64,000 nucleotides of DNA from Litoditis marina. Its lineage: Eukaryota; Nematoda; Chromadorea; Rhabditida; Rhabditidae. Below the pieces are notes generated by a model. The model ran no database searches and was not told where the DNA came from. It saw only the letters and a program-made list of their open reading frames with translations. The position numbers and the translations under genes are program-made. Within the stretch, counting starts at the first letter, position 1. Every line of letters starts with the position of its first letter. Where the stretch lies: contig OZ038439.1 of assembly GCA_964036275.1 (NCBI GenBank), forward strand, positions 10,558,904-10,622,903, written 5' to 3'. Shown piece by piece: positions 47,301 through 60,300 of this stretch.

Positions 47301-48054
47301 CAGTAAAAAAATAACAATTGTATTCTTGTTTATTCACTCTTTTATTATAGTATACCTTTTGATTTATTACACCATATGATATAATATATTACTGAGTTAC
47401 AGTTTATCTTCTATTTTCTTACAGTATATCTTCTGGTCGGTCTGTCCTGTATGATGCTGTTCCTCGCAACTCTCTACGAAGTCCCCCAGTTGAATATATC
47501 CAGGTTTTTCTTGAAAGACGAAGAAAATACGAGGATATTAGACGAGGTGAGTTTCCATATTCGCAGTTTTCCATTATAGTCGTCGCCAACGGAAAAACGG
47601 GAGGGTACTGTATATCTCACTTTCCGCTGTGTACGCACACACGTATTCTATTCCAAAGCGCGCCTTATGTGCTTCAATAGCGCAGTGGTTTGCGCCTCGC
47701 TACGAAACTTTTGGTCGCAGGTTCCATTCCGGCCAGAGACAGAAAATTATAAATTAGGCATTCACTATATTACATAACCGAAAAATAGTGAGACGTTGTT
47801 TACCCCTTTTAATGTTGAAAAGTAATTATTGGTACCCAAATGAATCGTAACCGAGTGATTTTATCGGCCAAATACAAGAAACAGAGATCAAACACCATAC
47901 TACAACCTGTTCAGACTACACAATGTAATTAATCTATGTAAAATTCAATGAAAATATATGTTTCCAGAACGACATCGGCTCAAAGTATACCAACTTCTCG
48001 GACGGATCTGACACTGTTCCAACGTCATACGCGAACAACTTCTACACGCAGTAG
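41398..48054 (+). CDS. TWIK-like two-pore potassium channel, form 1
   Basis: Plasma-membrane K+ leak channel subunit; two pore loops per chain, so it works as a dimer. Exons 41398-41486, 42406-42497, 44796-44936, 45476-45541, 45800-45921, 46289-46433, 46991-47056, 47425-47546, 47968-48054 join in phase to 309 aa. TM1 is [16 protein letters not shown]; the cap region follows ([16 protein letters not shown]). Pore 1 filter TVGYG in [18 protein letters not shown]2/TM3 flank [17 protein letters not shown] and [13 protein letters not shown]; pore 2 filter TIGLG; TM4 [18 protein letters not shown]; short C-tail. The GYG/GLG pair and the YEPGD segment after the second filter fit the TWIK (KCNK1/6) branch. 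The ATG lies 12 nt after a TTTCTAG acceptor, so a cis- or trans-spliced leader is likely. A tiny upstream exon near 40898-40932 would also join in frame. Confidence 0.92.
41561..41814. mobile_element. Possible third TTAA-type element
   Basis: TTAAAGGGGGGCTGCATTGA at the left and TTCATTATAGCCCCCC then CCTTTGA at the right form inverted ends like those of the TTAA MITEs, but the interior differs. The right TTAA is changed to TTGA. Confidence 0.45.
41880..42140. repeat. GGTAACC-rich inverted repeat, copy 1
   Basis: Many GGTAACC(T/G) and GGTTACC words arranged in inverted symmetry around CGAACGG. Related copies lie at 49205-49345 and 52015-52265. Confidence 0.65.
42695..42840. repeat. GA-rich low-complexity tract
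   Basis: GAGAGAGAGA runs with AGAAA interruptions, within the long channel intron. Confidence 0.8.
43709..43859. mobile_element. MITE with GAGTACG / CGTACTC ends, copy 2
   Basis: GAGTACGTTCATACCATCCTG at the left faces CAGGATGGGATG...CATACGTACTC at the right; the inner GCTATTTCGCTGCTCTC faces GAGACGAGAAATAGTGAGG. Matches 5721-5861. Confidence 0.7.
44073..48054 (+). CDS. TWIK-like potassium channel, form 2 (alternative TM1 exon)
   Basis: Exon 44073-44238 starts with ATG directly after GATCAG and codes a second version of TM1 plus cap: [20 protein letters not shown], then [17 protein letters not shown]. It ends CCAC-GTGAGT in phase 1, exactly the phase of the 42406-42497 exon it would replace, and so joins exon 44796-44936 and all later exons of form 1 in frame (304 aa). 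[11 protein letters not shown] matches the TWIK pattern after TM1 (human VFSSVELPYE) at least as well as form 1 does. Its position inside a form-1 intron suggests its own promoter at 42.5-44.07 kb. I infer two transcripts sharing pores and tail but differing in TM1, cap and N-terminus. An exon left over from a duplicated gene is the alternative. Confidence 0.75.
45058..45102 (+). repeat. Partial duplicate of the pore-1 exon end
   Basis: GAGGGACACTGATCAGCACC followed by GTTGGTCA repeats the end of the exon at 44914-44940 with its donor. Too short to be an exon; it records a local duplication. Confidence 0.6.
45126..45243. repeat. GC-rich near-perfect hairpin
   Basis: Arms 45126-45174 and 45194-45243 are almost exact reverse complements (AGGCCGTATGCATGAAACAT versus ATGTTTCATGCATACGGCCT) with a loop of about 20 bp, in a channel intron. 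MITE-like. Confidence 0.85.
46140..46200. repeat. G/C-run element, short copy
   Basis: GGTGG then 13 G, GTAATAGTACCACG, GGGGGCGATTGTA and a 14-C run. Short relative of 1150-1450 and 16575-16960, in a channel intron. Confidence 0.6.
47574..47770 (+). mobile_element. tRNA-derived SINE-like element
   Basis: GTCGTCGCCAACGGAAAAAC start, AGCGCAGTGGTTTGCG and GCAGGTTCCATTCCGGCC boxes, end AAATTAGGCATTCACTATA. In the last channel intron. Confidence 0.65.
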
Positions 48055-49413
48055 TAGTGTCTTAGATACAGGATAGAAAACGGTCATTTTCATACCTTTT
48101 GATGTGTTTGTAGTTTGTAGTTAAGTCTAATTTCTCCTTATTCACCGAGCAGGCTACAACGGTAGGAGGGGTTGTAGTTCTGCTGTACGTAGAGCATATG
48201 AGACTTTTTCACTTGAAAATGTGAAAGTGGTCCTTTTCTATTCTAGAACAGAAAAGTGGAAACCTGACACACGGAGCGTCATATTTTTGTATTGAGAAAA
48301 TAACATTTTGTTCTAGAACTAGAACAGAACAAGAAAGTCATTTTTACAAAAAAAATTCAAATGGACAAGTCATACTTTGTGTCGTTTGAGTGGTGCTTAT
48401 AACGGTAACTTCCGAGAGATCGATCGATAACTATGTTTCGCACGTTGTTGAACGCTTCAGCTCCAAGCATGATCCTAGCTAGCTAGGCGAGTTGAATCAA
48501 ACGTTATGTCTTTTTCAACTTAATTGATCCTTTTCTCTTTTTAATTTGCAAAATTTTTGCTCTCTCAGTCTGTGAAGCAGTCGCATTGTTATTCTAAAGT
48601 GGTAGGCCAAATATCAGACTTTCAGTTCTAACTAGTATTTATGCTTGTAGTTCTTATTTTGAAACATTGTGTTTACCACGTTTGCACGAGACACATGTTA
48701 TGGTATATCCTACATGCATCTTTCTTTCCTTTTTAGAATCCATTTTTTGTAAACCTAGCAATAATGCTACTTTGATGATATCACTTGGGTTTCTGCTGTA
48801 TGTGTCTTAATTCATCATTGTTGAAAAGATCTCATTTAATAAATAAATAATGAACAAGCACAATTAACAAAGATCAATTCTTTGGCAGAAACAGAAAAGA
48901 CTAGGGAAACAAAGAGGAAAAATCGATATCTATGAAAGGTGTTGGTATAAAACATACGACAAGCAACTCACTTGTAACACTATACACTACGATATGTACA
49001 TAATATCAGGACAATTCCAGGAAACTATTAAAAAAATTGAGTATGTACCTTTTTCTAACTTTACTTTACATGTATAACTTAAAACATAAAAAAAGCGAAT
49101 TTAAAAAGATCAGAGACCAGTGAGGAACCAACAAATATAATTTAGCGAGAACAAAATTTAAGAGATTCTCAATCCCATTCAATAACCTAGAACAAGTGTA
49201 AAATCATCATTAACCATATCACTTAACCATTTACCGGGTTTTAAGTAACCAGTTTTAGAAACAACTGGAACCGTTATTTTACGACACCTTCTGAGTGAAA
49301 TACGCGGTTACCAAGTAGCTAACAAAGCGGTTAACCAGGTTAATGATTAACTAGTGTTATTGAAGAAAGCCTGAGTCGAATAAACAATTCGCCCGGTATA
49401 GTTCCTGCCCCAC
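48055..49413. other. Convergent 3' region of channel and RCE1
   Basis: Should hold both 3' UTRs. AATAAATAAATAATG at 48838-48852 is a likely plus-strand polyadenylation signal. 49205-49345 is a GGTAACC-type repeat. No further gene seen. Confidence 0.5.
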
Positions 49414-52400
49414 CTACACAGCGGCGTAAAGTTTCGTCTGTGTCAGGGGTGCCACAAACGTGGCAAAACCCGCAAATCCGAGCACATAGGCTATCCACAG
49501 AGAGATGCGTTGTGACTTTTTGGTATAACTACCTGAAAAAACAATACAATAAGTGGTACCCTAACTAGGTTAGGTATGCGCTTCCAAATATGTGTGACCT
49601 TCTTGGTCGAAATTCAATGTCTATATACGGTACCTAGACGTTTTGAAGAAGAACGATCATGTGGTCCAATCCGAACGCTTCAGTCCTTTACACTGCAATA
49701 CATTTTCCAATTGCAGGACCGTTGACACGGGATTAGTTCACATAATCGTCCTGCTTCAATACCTTTGCGCTAGGCGCTTGCTTTCACAAATGTTATTATG
49801 GAAACAACCAGTTTTCGATATGAATATCTCATATTTTATGGACTTTGGGGAGAACTGCCGTTTTTCTAATGTTCAGATTATTCACCTAGGTTTTCCGTAG
49901 TATGCAAACATTGGAAACAAATCAATAAAAAAATCCAAAACCAACCAATTTCATTGATGAGCGGCAGTCCGAGAATATTGCATATGGAATGTGTGACTAT
50001 GGGGGCAATCACATGACGTGTGGACAAAAACAGATACGTGGCATACGTACCGAAGGTATACGTGTACAGAAACTGGAACGCTGAAAACAAACAATCGAAC
50101 CAAGTTACTTGAGATAGAGTAGATTAAAGTTCCGACCACTACGCTTAGGGGCTTAAGCATCATATATGGCCGTGATATGGATACTTCGCCACTTCAGTCG
50201 ATATGTATACTTTGTACGTCAATAAAATCGTCTCAAAATACAACTTCCCACAGCAATCCCCCCCCACCACACTTCCCCTACGATTTAGATAGACAAGAAC
50301 CAGACTGTCAAACTGTCAATGGTCAACTATAGTGTAGTACCAAATCTAGGTTTAAGTGATTTGCACACACATCAGAGATTGTAACCTACCACTTGAAAAC
50401 CAAGGCATCAAACTATAAACCCAACAGTTCGGGCCAACATTAACCGTTTCAGCCTCAGCCCACCCTTCCCTGCACGATCACCATATGAAAAAACCACCCA
50501 GAATCTCCAAAACACAGATAAAACCACTAACACCGTCTCAGAATCGCCTCGGTCACAGTGAATCCCTTCCTCCTATCGTCGCCAATATGATGGAAATGCG
50601 AGAGCGCAAAGAAAAGCGGCGCTACGAAAATAGTATGGGAATCGGAGAGACACAGAGTCATCAGAGACGCAGAGCAGGCACGGAAAGCAATCTCCTCCGT
50701 TATGGGGGCCTGTAATAAAAAAGATTTAAAATTCGAGGAACCTCCTCGCGTATTGTCTGAAATAGCTAATCGAGGGAAATACATAGTGTCCTTCACAAGA
50801 ATTGCAACAAATATAACAAGTAATTCTAAGCCAGTAGAGAATGTATTTGTATCCAATCGAGTCATGTTACACAGCACATGTGTAACTCAAAGCTACCGTA
50901 TGCCCTGTAATTCTCCGGTCAAAACCCATGAATTCTGCAACTCACCACAATCGCGTCTCTGACCCATGTGACATCTCGGAACGAGCGCCGCCACTCGGAA
51001 AGATCTGAAATGTCAGAGAACGTGAATAAGAGTCTTGTCATAGGAAATTGGCTACTATCGATAATTTAGTCAACTACTAGTAGTAAAATTTATCACCGAT
51101 AATTCAGTAGTAAGTTACTATCAATTCAGTATCTAAATTGTCATATTACACTGAAATACTATCAAAAAGATAGTAAACTACTACTATCTGACTATTTCAA
51201 AAGATTTTTGAAATGATACTAACTCATACTGAACTTGCACTGAAATGTTACTAAACTATCAGTGAACTATCACTGAAATGTTGGCAACTTATCACTAAAC
51301 TATCGATAACCGTTCCATGGAAAGGATGTCGATAGTTTAGTAATAATTGGATAACATTTCAGGCGGTTTACACATGCAACCAGGTTGCATGTGTTAAGAA
51401 AATTCGGTTGCTTTCCAAATGCAACCGGGTTGCTTTTGGTTGCTTTTCAAATGCAACCAAACACTCCATTTTTGGACATTTTCCGGTTTTTAATGCATTT
51501 GCTTTTGGTTGCATGTGTAATTGGCCAACATTTCACTAGTAACCGATTTCCTGTGCTCACGCACCAGTTAGGACTGACTGTGACTATTCCACGAAAAGGA
51601 GGTCATTTTCCTCTCATTTGAAAAAAAAAACATTTCTGCTTTCGAAATAATGATTGAAAAATACGTGAGTGACTATAAAAATGATGAAACGAGCTATTTT
51701 TCGCCAATCTTGGGAGAATTGGCCTATTTCTGATTCAACTCATGAATTTTCACGGAAATCGATCAAAACGTGCTTTTGGGTCCAGTTCACGTACCGAATA
51801 TGCCTCCTAACTGTCCGTCATAGTACATCATGAGCCATTGTCCCAAGTACAGTAACCCGGTGAGAAGGGCGGGAAAGAGCAGTGCATTCAAACTGCCGCC
51901 GTCTAGCCGGAGTCCCATGTAGGACAGAGGGTCCACGATCTCATTCTGGAACAAATATATTTCTTTTCAATAATAATAAATGTAACAATTCACAACACCG
52001 AACAGTTTATCTATAAATGATGGTCTATATGTAACCGGGTTTTTTTGGTAACAAACCGGTTTTTGGTAATCCATTTTTCAGGTTATTTCACAGGTAACCG
52101 GTGGGTTACCTAAAAGTAAAATCCGGCTACCGTACAAACTAAGGGTAACATTTTACGTTAGAGAAACAGGTAATCGGTTTTTCATTTTCGGTTACCTGCT
52201 GAGGTAACCTAAAAAAAGGTTACCAAAAACCGGTTAGGTTACCGAAAAACTCGGTTAGATATAGAATGCATCATAAATGATACGCTTCGTGAAAACCGAC
52301 GGAACAAGATGTTGTTTGATTTACATTGGTTTGTAGTTTGATCTCGGTGCATTTCCCATATAGTTCTGATGTGTTCCGAGATTAGACTACAAAATACAAT

Positions 52401-53059
52401 ATATATTTCGAGATTTCGTGAAAACTTACCTTTCTAAGCACCAGCCAAGTTGTTCCTACTGCAAACACATTGTTTAGCAAGGCAGCGGCAAAACTGAAAC
52501 AGTCAATAAGTTGATTTACAAATAGAAAACAACATTGAACACATATTTTTATAATACAAACATGCTAATAAGTTAGAGGATAAACATGTTAATAGATTGG
52601 TCAGCTTCTCGACACGTGATTTACACGTGACTCCCTGACTCCCAATGAAGGTAACCAGAAATAAATGCACACATATTCACGTAACATTTTATACTCTTTT
52701 GTTGGAAACTTGGACGAATCCGCTTTTCATTCACATTTACAGAGTGATATACCAGTCGTGTGGTTACCAAAAAGTTATAACTTATAGTGATAACATACAA
52801 GTTCGGGTAACACAGAGAAGAGCGCTTTTCTATGAAAACCGACCAAATTAAAAAAAAATTTCTGATATGAAATCAAGATGGACGAATTTTGCTTGTGAGT
52901 TATTCAGAATGCAACCTACCGTTTCCTAACCGATGCCGGCGCGTTTCTATCCGTGCCATTTCTGTCGAAAACATGAAGCAGACCAACATAGGAGAGAGGG
53001 AAGAGGGCCGAGAGAAACAGAGACACCGTACAACCCATCAAAAGACTGCAACTGGACAT
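49414..53059 (-). CDS. RCE1: CAAX prenyl protease 2 (RCE1 family)
   Basis: Membrane protease of the endoplasmic reticulum that removes the last three residues of farnesylated or geranylgeranylated CAAX proteins such as Ras. Exons 53059-52920, 52493-52430, 51945-51795, 51004-50946, 50709-50532, 50080-49946, 49532-49414 join in phase to 281 aa. Conserved blocks: WVRDAIVAPITEEIAFR with the catalytic E143/E144, APLFFALSHFHHI with H176, and HSICNILGLP with H228 and N232 four residues apart, as in the family. Other segments are hydrophobic, as expected for a polytopic protein (FLSALFPLSYVGLLHVF, LLFPALLTGLLYLGQW). Human RCE1 is longer (329 aa), mainly at the ends. The ATG chosen gives MSSCSLLMGCTV; an internal Met at residue 8 is the alternative. 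C. elegans calls its orthologue fce-2. It converges with the channel gene. Confidence 0.92.
49645..49760. mobile_element. Hairpin MITE (family 2), copy 2
   Basis: GAAGAACGATCATGTGGTCC faces TCACATAATCGTCCTGCTTC; the centre has TTTACACTGCAATAC. In the last RCE1 intron. Confidence 0.65.
51050..51520. repeat. ACTATC-rich and GCAACC-rich short repeats
   Basis: 51050-51360 is built of CAGTGATAGTTTAGTAAC-like words in both orientations. 51365-51515 repeats GGTTGCTTTT and CAAATGCAACC as inverted words. Both lie in the RCE1 intron between exons 3 and 4. Confidence 0.6.
52015..52265. repeat. GGTAACC-rich inverted repeat, copy 2
   Basis: Starts TCTATATGTAACCGGGTTTTT and ends AAAAACTCGGTTAGATATAGA, with inverted GGTTACC and GGTAACC words between. 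In an RCE1 intron; related to 41880-42140. Confidence 0.75.
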
Positions 53060-54328
53060 TAGGGTTTGTTAGTTTTTTTGGAGTGACGTGACAGTTATGA
53101 ACAATGAATAAACTGAAGAGAACATCGTCGACTTCATCGGCTCTACACAGTAGGCAGAGTTATGCCCTGTTATACAAAAACGCACGACTATTTAGAGTTT
53201 TAGAGATACTAGAATTTGTGATTGTGGAGAAGAAAAAACTGTTTTTAGTGAATGTGTTTCAACATCTAGGTGACGGATATATATGTGCACTAGCACCGTA
53301 TTACTTCGTACACCGTACTCTTCAGGACATGGAGGTCCTATTTCATCGATTTCGAGCCTTTTCACGTAATTTGGGAACAAAAAGTAGAGGACTGAGGCTC
53401 GTTTTACCTATTAAAGTACCAAAAAACACCATAGTCACGAAATATTCATATCAGCGCATGCAAAAAAGAAAAGAACCTTTCGAGGTATGAAACAAGGCCG
53501 AACAAATCTAGTATCAAACAAAACTACAATGAATGATGGTGCAACATGCAGTATGGAATCCTAGGGTACAGACTACAAAACATTATGCTCACTAGAACAA
53601 ACTATAGATCAAACAGGGTGCCCGTAGGTAACAAAGGTACGATTTAGTACTACTATAAGGTTCTAACATGGCAAAGAAATAGCTACAATTATACAGTTGA
53701 ACATACTGTGATAACAACCTGTAACACGAGTTGTTTGAAGATTTTTAGACAGATAGAGTGTATTTTACCTGTAATTTTTGATCAAACTACAATATATGAA
53801 CGACCAAAAATGACAGCCTAAAAACGTCACACACTTCTTCAAACCAAACTCTCGTGACTGAGAAATATACCAGATAATCTATACAAATACTCGTTAGCTT
53901 TGACTGAGTTACATATGTACAGCGGAAAGGAGATATAAGGGAAAGAAGTAGAATCAGAATGAGCAAAATGTAAAAAAAAGAATACAAAAATAAAAATATA
54001 CGCGAGAAAGAACGGAAAAAGCTGAGCACTATCACAACAGGGTTTCGTTCGATATTCACATGATATCAATAATAGGCTACGTGAAATCAGTATAATCAAT
54101 CAATAACAGACTACGTGCTAACAACAACAAATACTAGGTAGAATAAAGATGAAAACTATTAAAATAAGAAGGTTGTGGCCAAAGTACCTAATTATTCGTC
54201 AAGAAAAGCGTATCTTGTTATCCCGCCACCTCGTGTCTTTGCAATGGAGGATTCGTGATTTCGTTGGCCTTTGTCATAAAATGAAGTTCGTCTCTGGAAA
54301 TGAACAAAGCTTCATGTTTCTTCGAGAT
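53060..54328. other. RCE1-KLHDC3 intergenic region
   Basis: Both genes read leftward, so this holds the RCE1 promoter and the KLHDC3 3' UTR. The 1.27-kb gap is larger than the usual spacing within a nematode operon. A plus-strand frame of 128 codons (53104-53490) is basic, has no recognised domain and no splice context, and is probably chance. Confidence 0.45.
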
Positions 54329-57300
54329 TTACATAAAGGAAAGATCAGTTAGTTCACTGAAGGTGAGTCAGAGGTGCGACTTGAGCAAATTCAAGCATAT
54401 AAACTAGAACACCTGAAAATCATTTTTTACATAGCAAATTGTGACATCAATTTGAATATATTTGTCAGATGTCGAATACATTGGGTTCCGATTCACCTCG
54501 AGAAAAGTGGAACCATATTATATTATAGATTAACAAACCTATTTGCCAACTTGTGAGCATCTGAAATGGAACAGTTTCATAAGAGAATAATTTCTATCTA
54601 CGAGAACAATGTCGACCTACCTGATATCCTTGGGCAACGCATAAGAGAACTGCTTGTGGAGTCCATTGTGTAGCACAGAACACGCCGAAAGACGTAACAA
54701 GGAAGGTGCTAAAGAGATATTGACATTTGCGTTTAATACGTAGCTAAATCACAGACACAAGAATAGCTGAACAACTAGCCTTTCTGTAATGTGTAAATGA
54801 ATACGAAATTTGACGTTTTTTTGATTGTTGAGTTGGGAAGGAAAACAGAGGTTAGAGATTTGTGCATTACGACTTACGGCAGTGACTATAAAACCATTTA
54901 CATTAAACTTTACTGTAGACACTTGACATCAATTCCAGCAATCGAACTATACATACCGTAGTCGAGAACATGAAGATCAGCCAAATCCGCCAATCCCATT
55001 CCATTTGCGGCTCCACTCATGTTCACAGGCCTGAAAATACACAGATAATGTGTATCTAAATTGAATCATAATGTGTAAAATTCAATCGCGAATAAACATT
55101 CTATTCTACTCTATTCTATTCTATTTAAAACACAACAAACTTCATGTGTCATGTTTAAACCGCCGCTATCCAGAAAAACAACAACAAACAAGCCAACTCT
55201 CCTCCATTACTCGCGATAGGTTATGATTCTATATCGTGAACACACTAGACATAGACACTAGTAAGTTACCATTTTACCATTATGAACAACTAACAACTTG
55301 CACTTCGTCGCTAGCCATCCACATTGAAATCATAGTTTCAATTGTTCATGTACATCTTCGTTCTTTTTAAACGGAGTTTAAAGGTCTGAGAGATTAATTA
55401 TCGAGGTTATAAGCATATGATAACCCACATGGTTCCCCCAAACAGGAATACCCGGTCCTTGACCACCACTGTACATTGTCTCCGGCGGGGACACGGGGCC
55501 TCCACCAGGCCAGTTGCCTGCAAATAATCAATAAATCGATACAAATATCCCGTTTCGATGCGAAACCCATATACTAGAAGTAAATTTAACAGTCACGTGA
55601 AGCTAGCAGTCTAATGAGGAATTGTGCACTTTGTCTTTTCACGTTTCTGAGTTCTGCTGTGTTCAAAATGTTTCATGTGACTGTGCAATTGACTAACAGT
55701 GCATAGGTTTGGACACACCACGGGCTGCTGAACCGAGGTTCGTCTAGTTCTAGTATGAGAATGACTACGAATATGCGAGCCTGGAGGTCATATGGAGTCA
55801 ACAACCGTACGGTTGAGTTGCCGTTTAATACGCCATTTCGAGCTCAGCAGTCCAGTGTTGAATACATACGCCACTAAAGTTGTCCTTCGAGTCAGAAAGT
55901 CAGAAAACTTCGAAAAATGGACTACTTTTTGTGGCTCAGTCGGACCTTACTGATATTTGGTTGAATAGTGACAAGCACACAAAGACAGACTCGCGCCTCG
56001 TGTCCTTTCAGATTTTGTCGCGGGACGGGACCTCTCTGTGCTCTCACTCTCTCACTTGTAGTCTGGTCAGGTCGGCCAGACATGGTCGTCTGATCTACGT
56101 TAGCTCCGCCCACTTAGTATTAGTATATAAGGGGCATCTCGGTCACTTGGCAGCTCACTCACATTCTTCCCTCACCAGCGTGATGTGTAACATACTAAGA
56201 TACTAACAAACATATAATACGTAACTGTGTTAAATATAAGGCAAACTACCACTGAACCATCCTCGCGACAGATTTCAATGAAATAAAAAACAACTAAATT
56301 GACAACTTGACCTACCTCAATCTTCTGCCAACAGCACGTGACCGGATCATAGGCAAAGAGATCGTTGTAGTGCTTGTTCAAGGATCCCAAATAACCGCCA
56401 AATATGTACATTCGACCGCCATACGTCCCTACAACATTCACATTATGGACACAACCGCACCAATGGCTTGACTACAACTAGGAACCCGGTCTATTTGGTT
56501 TTCGTCGACAGAAATTCCTCTTTTCTGAACTACAAGTACCCGAAACTTAAAAGTTGTGCCCACTCTTTGCACCTAATTTTCAAAATAATTTTTCTCCCGA
56601 AAAATCCGCTGATGTATGCTTACAACTAAATCGAGTGATTCTACTCAACTCAGGCTATTGCGCTCTGGGCTCACATGAACAAGAACAATGGGCAACATTT
56701 CCCAATTCCGGTCGATTAGCTGAGAGACACTCATAAGCATACTTTGAATGTTCGGTCTTCGCTCTCTCAAACATGCAACATAGGTGCTCAACCTATGAAG
56801 TACGAAACCATCCATTCTATGGTATGGTAACATTGTAAATTGCAAGTTAATGGAAACAGCACAACTCTTTTTTGTCTGCGTATGGGGTGAAAATGCGCTT
56901 TATTCTGGATCATTCTCATGAAAAGTACCAAAACTTGACGAAAAAAAACTGGACCAACATGCAGAATGACTCCTTCGTCCAGTGGGTTTCACTGATCCCT
57001 TGATCTCGGGATCGAACCATTCGCCCGTCTTCAGATCCAACGCCTTCAACCGGTCACAATACACGTCTCGCGTAGAGTGGAACTGGAAACAACATGAAAT
57101 GAATAGGTTGGGAATTGGGTGTAGGTGGAAATTTCATTTTAGGAACTAACAACCTGTAAAAACCTCAACAAAACGGGATACAGTCCACAATCCTACAAAA
57201 ACACCTAAAAGTTTTCCATCGACACACTCAGTAGCCCAGATTCAGCTGATAATGAAAATTATAAAAGTTGGGTACCGACGCCACACGCGCACACGAAGTT

Positions 57301-60300
57301 TCGTGTTTTCTACACAATGAGACCAAAAAAAAAAGATAATTGGTCGCGTTTGGCGTAATACTTGTCTTGCACAGTTTTGGGATTCTGGTACGGGGGTCAT
57401 ATGGGTGGACACGACACAATCATGTATTTCCGAGAATTCGGGCTCTACGAAATCCCCGTGTATCATTATCAAGCAATTTATTTTCAAAAGAAACGAGGGT
57501 CCGAAAATGTTCCACATTTCAAATACCTTTACCTTTCTTAAAAAAAAAAACAAAAAAAAACTTAGTTAAACAATCGGGTTACTGGTATGGTCCAACCAGA
57601 AAAGTCAGCTAAAGAATGTATTTTTGTTACTTATACAGCATGGATGTATGCTGTGGATGTAATTAGGGTGAATTCCTTCCCGAACCAAACCGAACCGATT
57701 CTTCCCGAACCAGTTGGTTCGTTCTAGAACCGAACCAAATTTAGGTCAACAAAGTTGGAACCGAACCAATTCATGTAGTTAATGCTGAAATTGGTCGACT
57801 ACGTAACGTTTATTGGGGTTTGGTTCGGTTTCATGTCGGTTTGGGTACGCAAACGGTTCGGTTCCTTACCGAACCAACTGGTTCGGGAAGAGTCGGTTCG
57901 GGAATAAATTAGCTTGTAATTAGCAAAAATAGACAAATATCCAGCCCACCTGTCCCATCTGATCACTCCGGCCCCCGAATACGTACATCTTCTCATCGAG
58001 GGCCACGGCCGTGTGAAAGTCGCGCCAGATTGGGGGACTGCCCTGTAATAGAGACAATTACACTAAGGGACCTAAGGACCTAAGAGCGATACCACAGTGA
58101 GCTGAAATCCTTGACTAAGAACGCAAAAAATAATAATTTTGCATCTAAGATTTTGCATTGCAATCTTCTTAGATATTAGAAAAAAAAGTCTTTTGACAAC
58201 TTCACGGTAGTAGGACGACGATCACAAAACAACTAAATTGTAGTTTGGCCCAAACACAGCAGTTCTTCAATATCAAGGAGCACTGAAGTGCAGCGAAATC
58301 GAACTAAATCGCGCAATCCCGTAATACGCAAACACACACTAGTAATTCTGTACTTCATCATCGTCCGACTTCCCTAACTATTGATGTTTCCCGGTTGTGA
58401 TCTGACATGTTTGACGTTTTACTTGACTAGCAGTGTAACATAGTTTTAAACTACTCAAGTTAGACGTGATATAAATTCAACTCGCAGTACAACAGAGTTA
58501 ACCAACCTTAGTGTACATCATGGTCCAGTGATTTGTGAGAAAGTCGAAGACAAATGTTTCCTGGCTGAAGATCTGGGCATCCTCTTCGAAACCGCCAAAC
58601 ACGTACATCTGAAGCAAACAATGATTTGGATAGACTTGAAAATATGTCAGGACAAAAACTTGAGTTGCCGCTAGATCGAGCGCCGCGCGTAGCCATTGTC
58701 GCCAACATACGTATCAGACATGCGCTACTTCAGAACTTTAGCCAGATGCAGCTTGAATTAAAAACGCGTCTTGTTATGCATATTTGGTCAATTTTGATTC
58801 AAAAACGGAAAATGGGCGTATTCTCAACGAAAACCAAACTATTTTTCGAGAACTAGTCACACCCTAATGCTGTATGAATTAGATCTATTCCTTTTTTGTC
58901 GCAAATAAAAAACTCGTCAAGTAAAGATGAAACCAAAAGAATAGGACAGAGGTAACCACAGGACACACGTCGTGCAACTTTTCAAAGGGGGAGGGGGGTC
59001 GTAAATGCCCCGCGGGCCCGAAAAAGGTTACAAATTACGCTGATTTTTGCAATGTTCGAAGAATTTTAACAAAATTTAGTACAATATTACGTGTTTATCG
59101 GTAAACTTCACTTTATTAGCGGGGGAGAGGATGAAGACTGACCTTACTGCCAACGACCACCGCCGAGTGACCATCGCGTGCCGGTGGAACTCGACCGCTC
59201 GCGGGCACTATACGCCACGTTATCGTGTCTGGAACGAAAGAAAATCCATAATAACATAAAAACTATACACATTTTACACTGTACTAATTACTAAGATACG
59301 TAATCACAGATGGAAGAGTGTCGGTTCGAGGGTTTGAAGGGTTAAGCATCCCTTTCACAGAAAACGAGAAAAGATATAGGGCCCCCTAGGTAATTAGCCA
59401 ACACACCTTAAATTATTGGAAAAGTTGTGGGTCCCCCTAGCCCAGTTAGAGGAAAGGTTAAGGATCCCCCGGTCAGATAACCGGGGTATCACACCTATGT
59501 ACGTAATACATATGCAATATTTCTGAAGTGACGGAATTCCACATGCAACCGCGCAAGCCAATAGTTGGCTACCATGCAATATACCGCGATAAAGACTTCA
59601 ACACTCTATTCGTAGGACAACTCAAAAACATTGAAAGAAATAGGCTGACTTTTTCAATCTAGGGAAAATTTTCCTTCGCTGATGCGATTTCATTAAACTT
59701 CAGCGGAAAAACGGTCTTCCTTGTGAAATAGTCTCGCTGGTTTATGACTTACCACCATACACCGCCAAGGGCCTCTTAATCCTTCCAAATTCTCGCGACC
59801 CCTCCGTGTTTTCTCGTGTCGCGACCCCCAAAACGGTGATATTCAACTAATTTCCGTACGATTATAGCTGATTTTGTATGAAAATCGTTAGTTGACAGTT
59901 CGCGACCCCTACTTTTCACAAGAATTTGTTCGCGACTCCCCCCTTTATTGGAGGCCTTGGCGGTGTATGCTTACCACAGTAAACTGCAGAAAAGAAAGTG
60001 AACCAGTAGGAATAGCGGTTGCCAAAGTAGGCAACGAGCTACGTACATAACAAAACAAAACTGTGTTCATCTTATTTATTCTTCTTATAACAATGAAACC
60101 GAAAAAATATAGAAAATGCACCAACCGGGATCGAACTCGTGTAACGTATTACTGGCGCCGGATTCGTCATTTCGTCCTCCCCAAACGTACGCCTTTCCCT
60201 TGTACGTACACACCGTGTGACCGTATCTGGAAAAAGAGAACGGTATTGATATTATTCACATAAATTTACATTTATCGGTAAACTATGAAACTTTATGATG

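Noticed and set aside
53104..53490. 128-codon plus-strand frame
   Set aside because: Basic, no recognised domain, lies between two genes on the opposite strand, no splice context.
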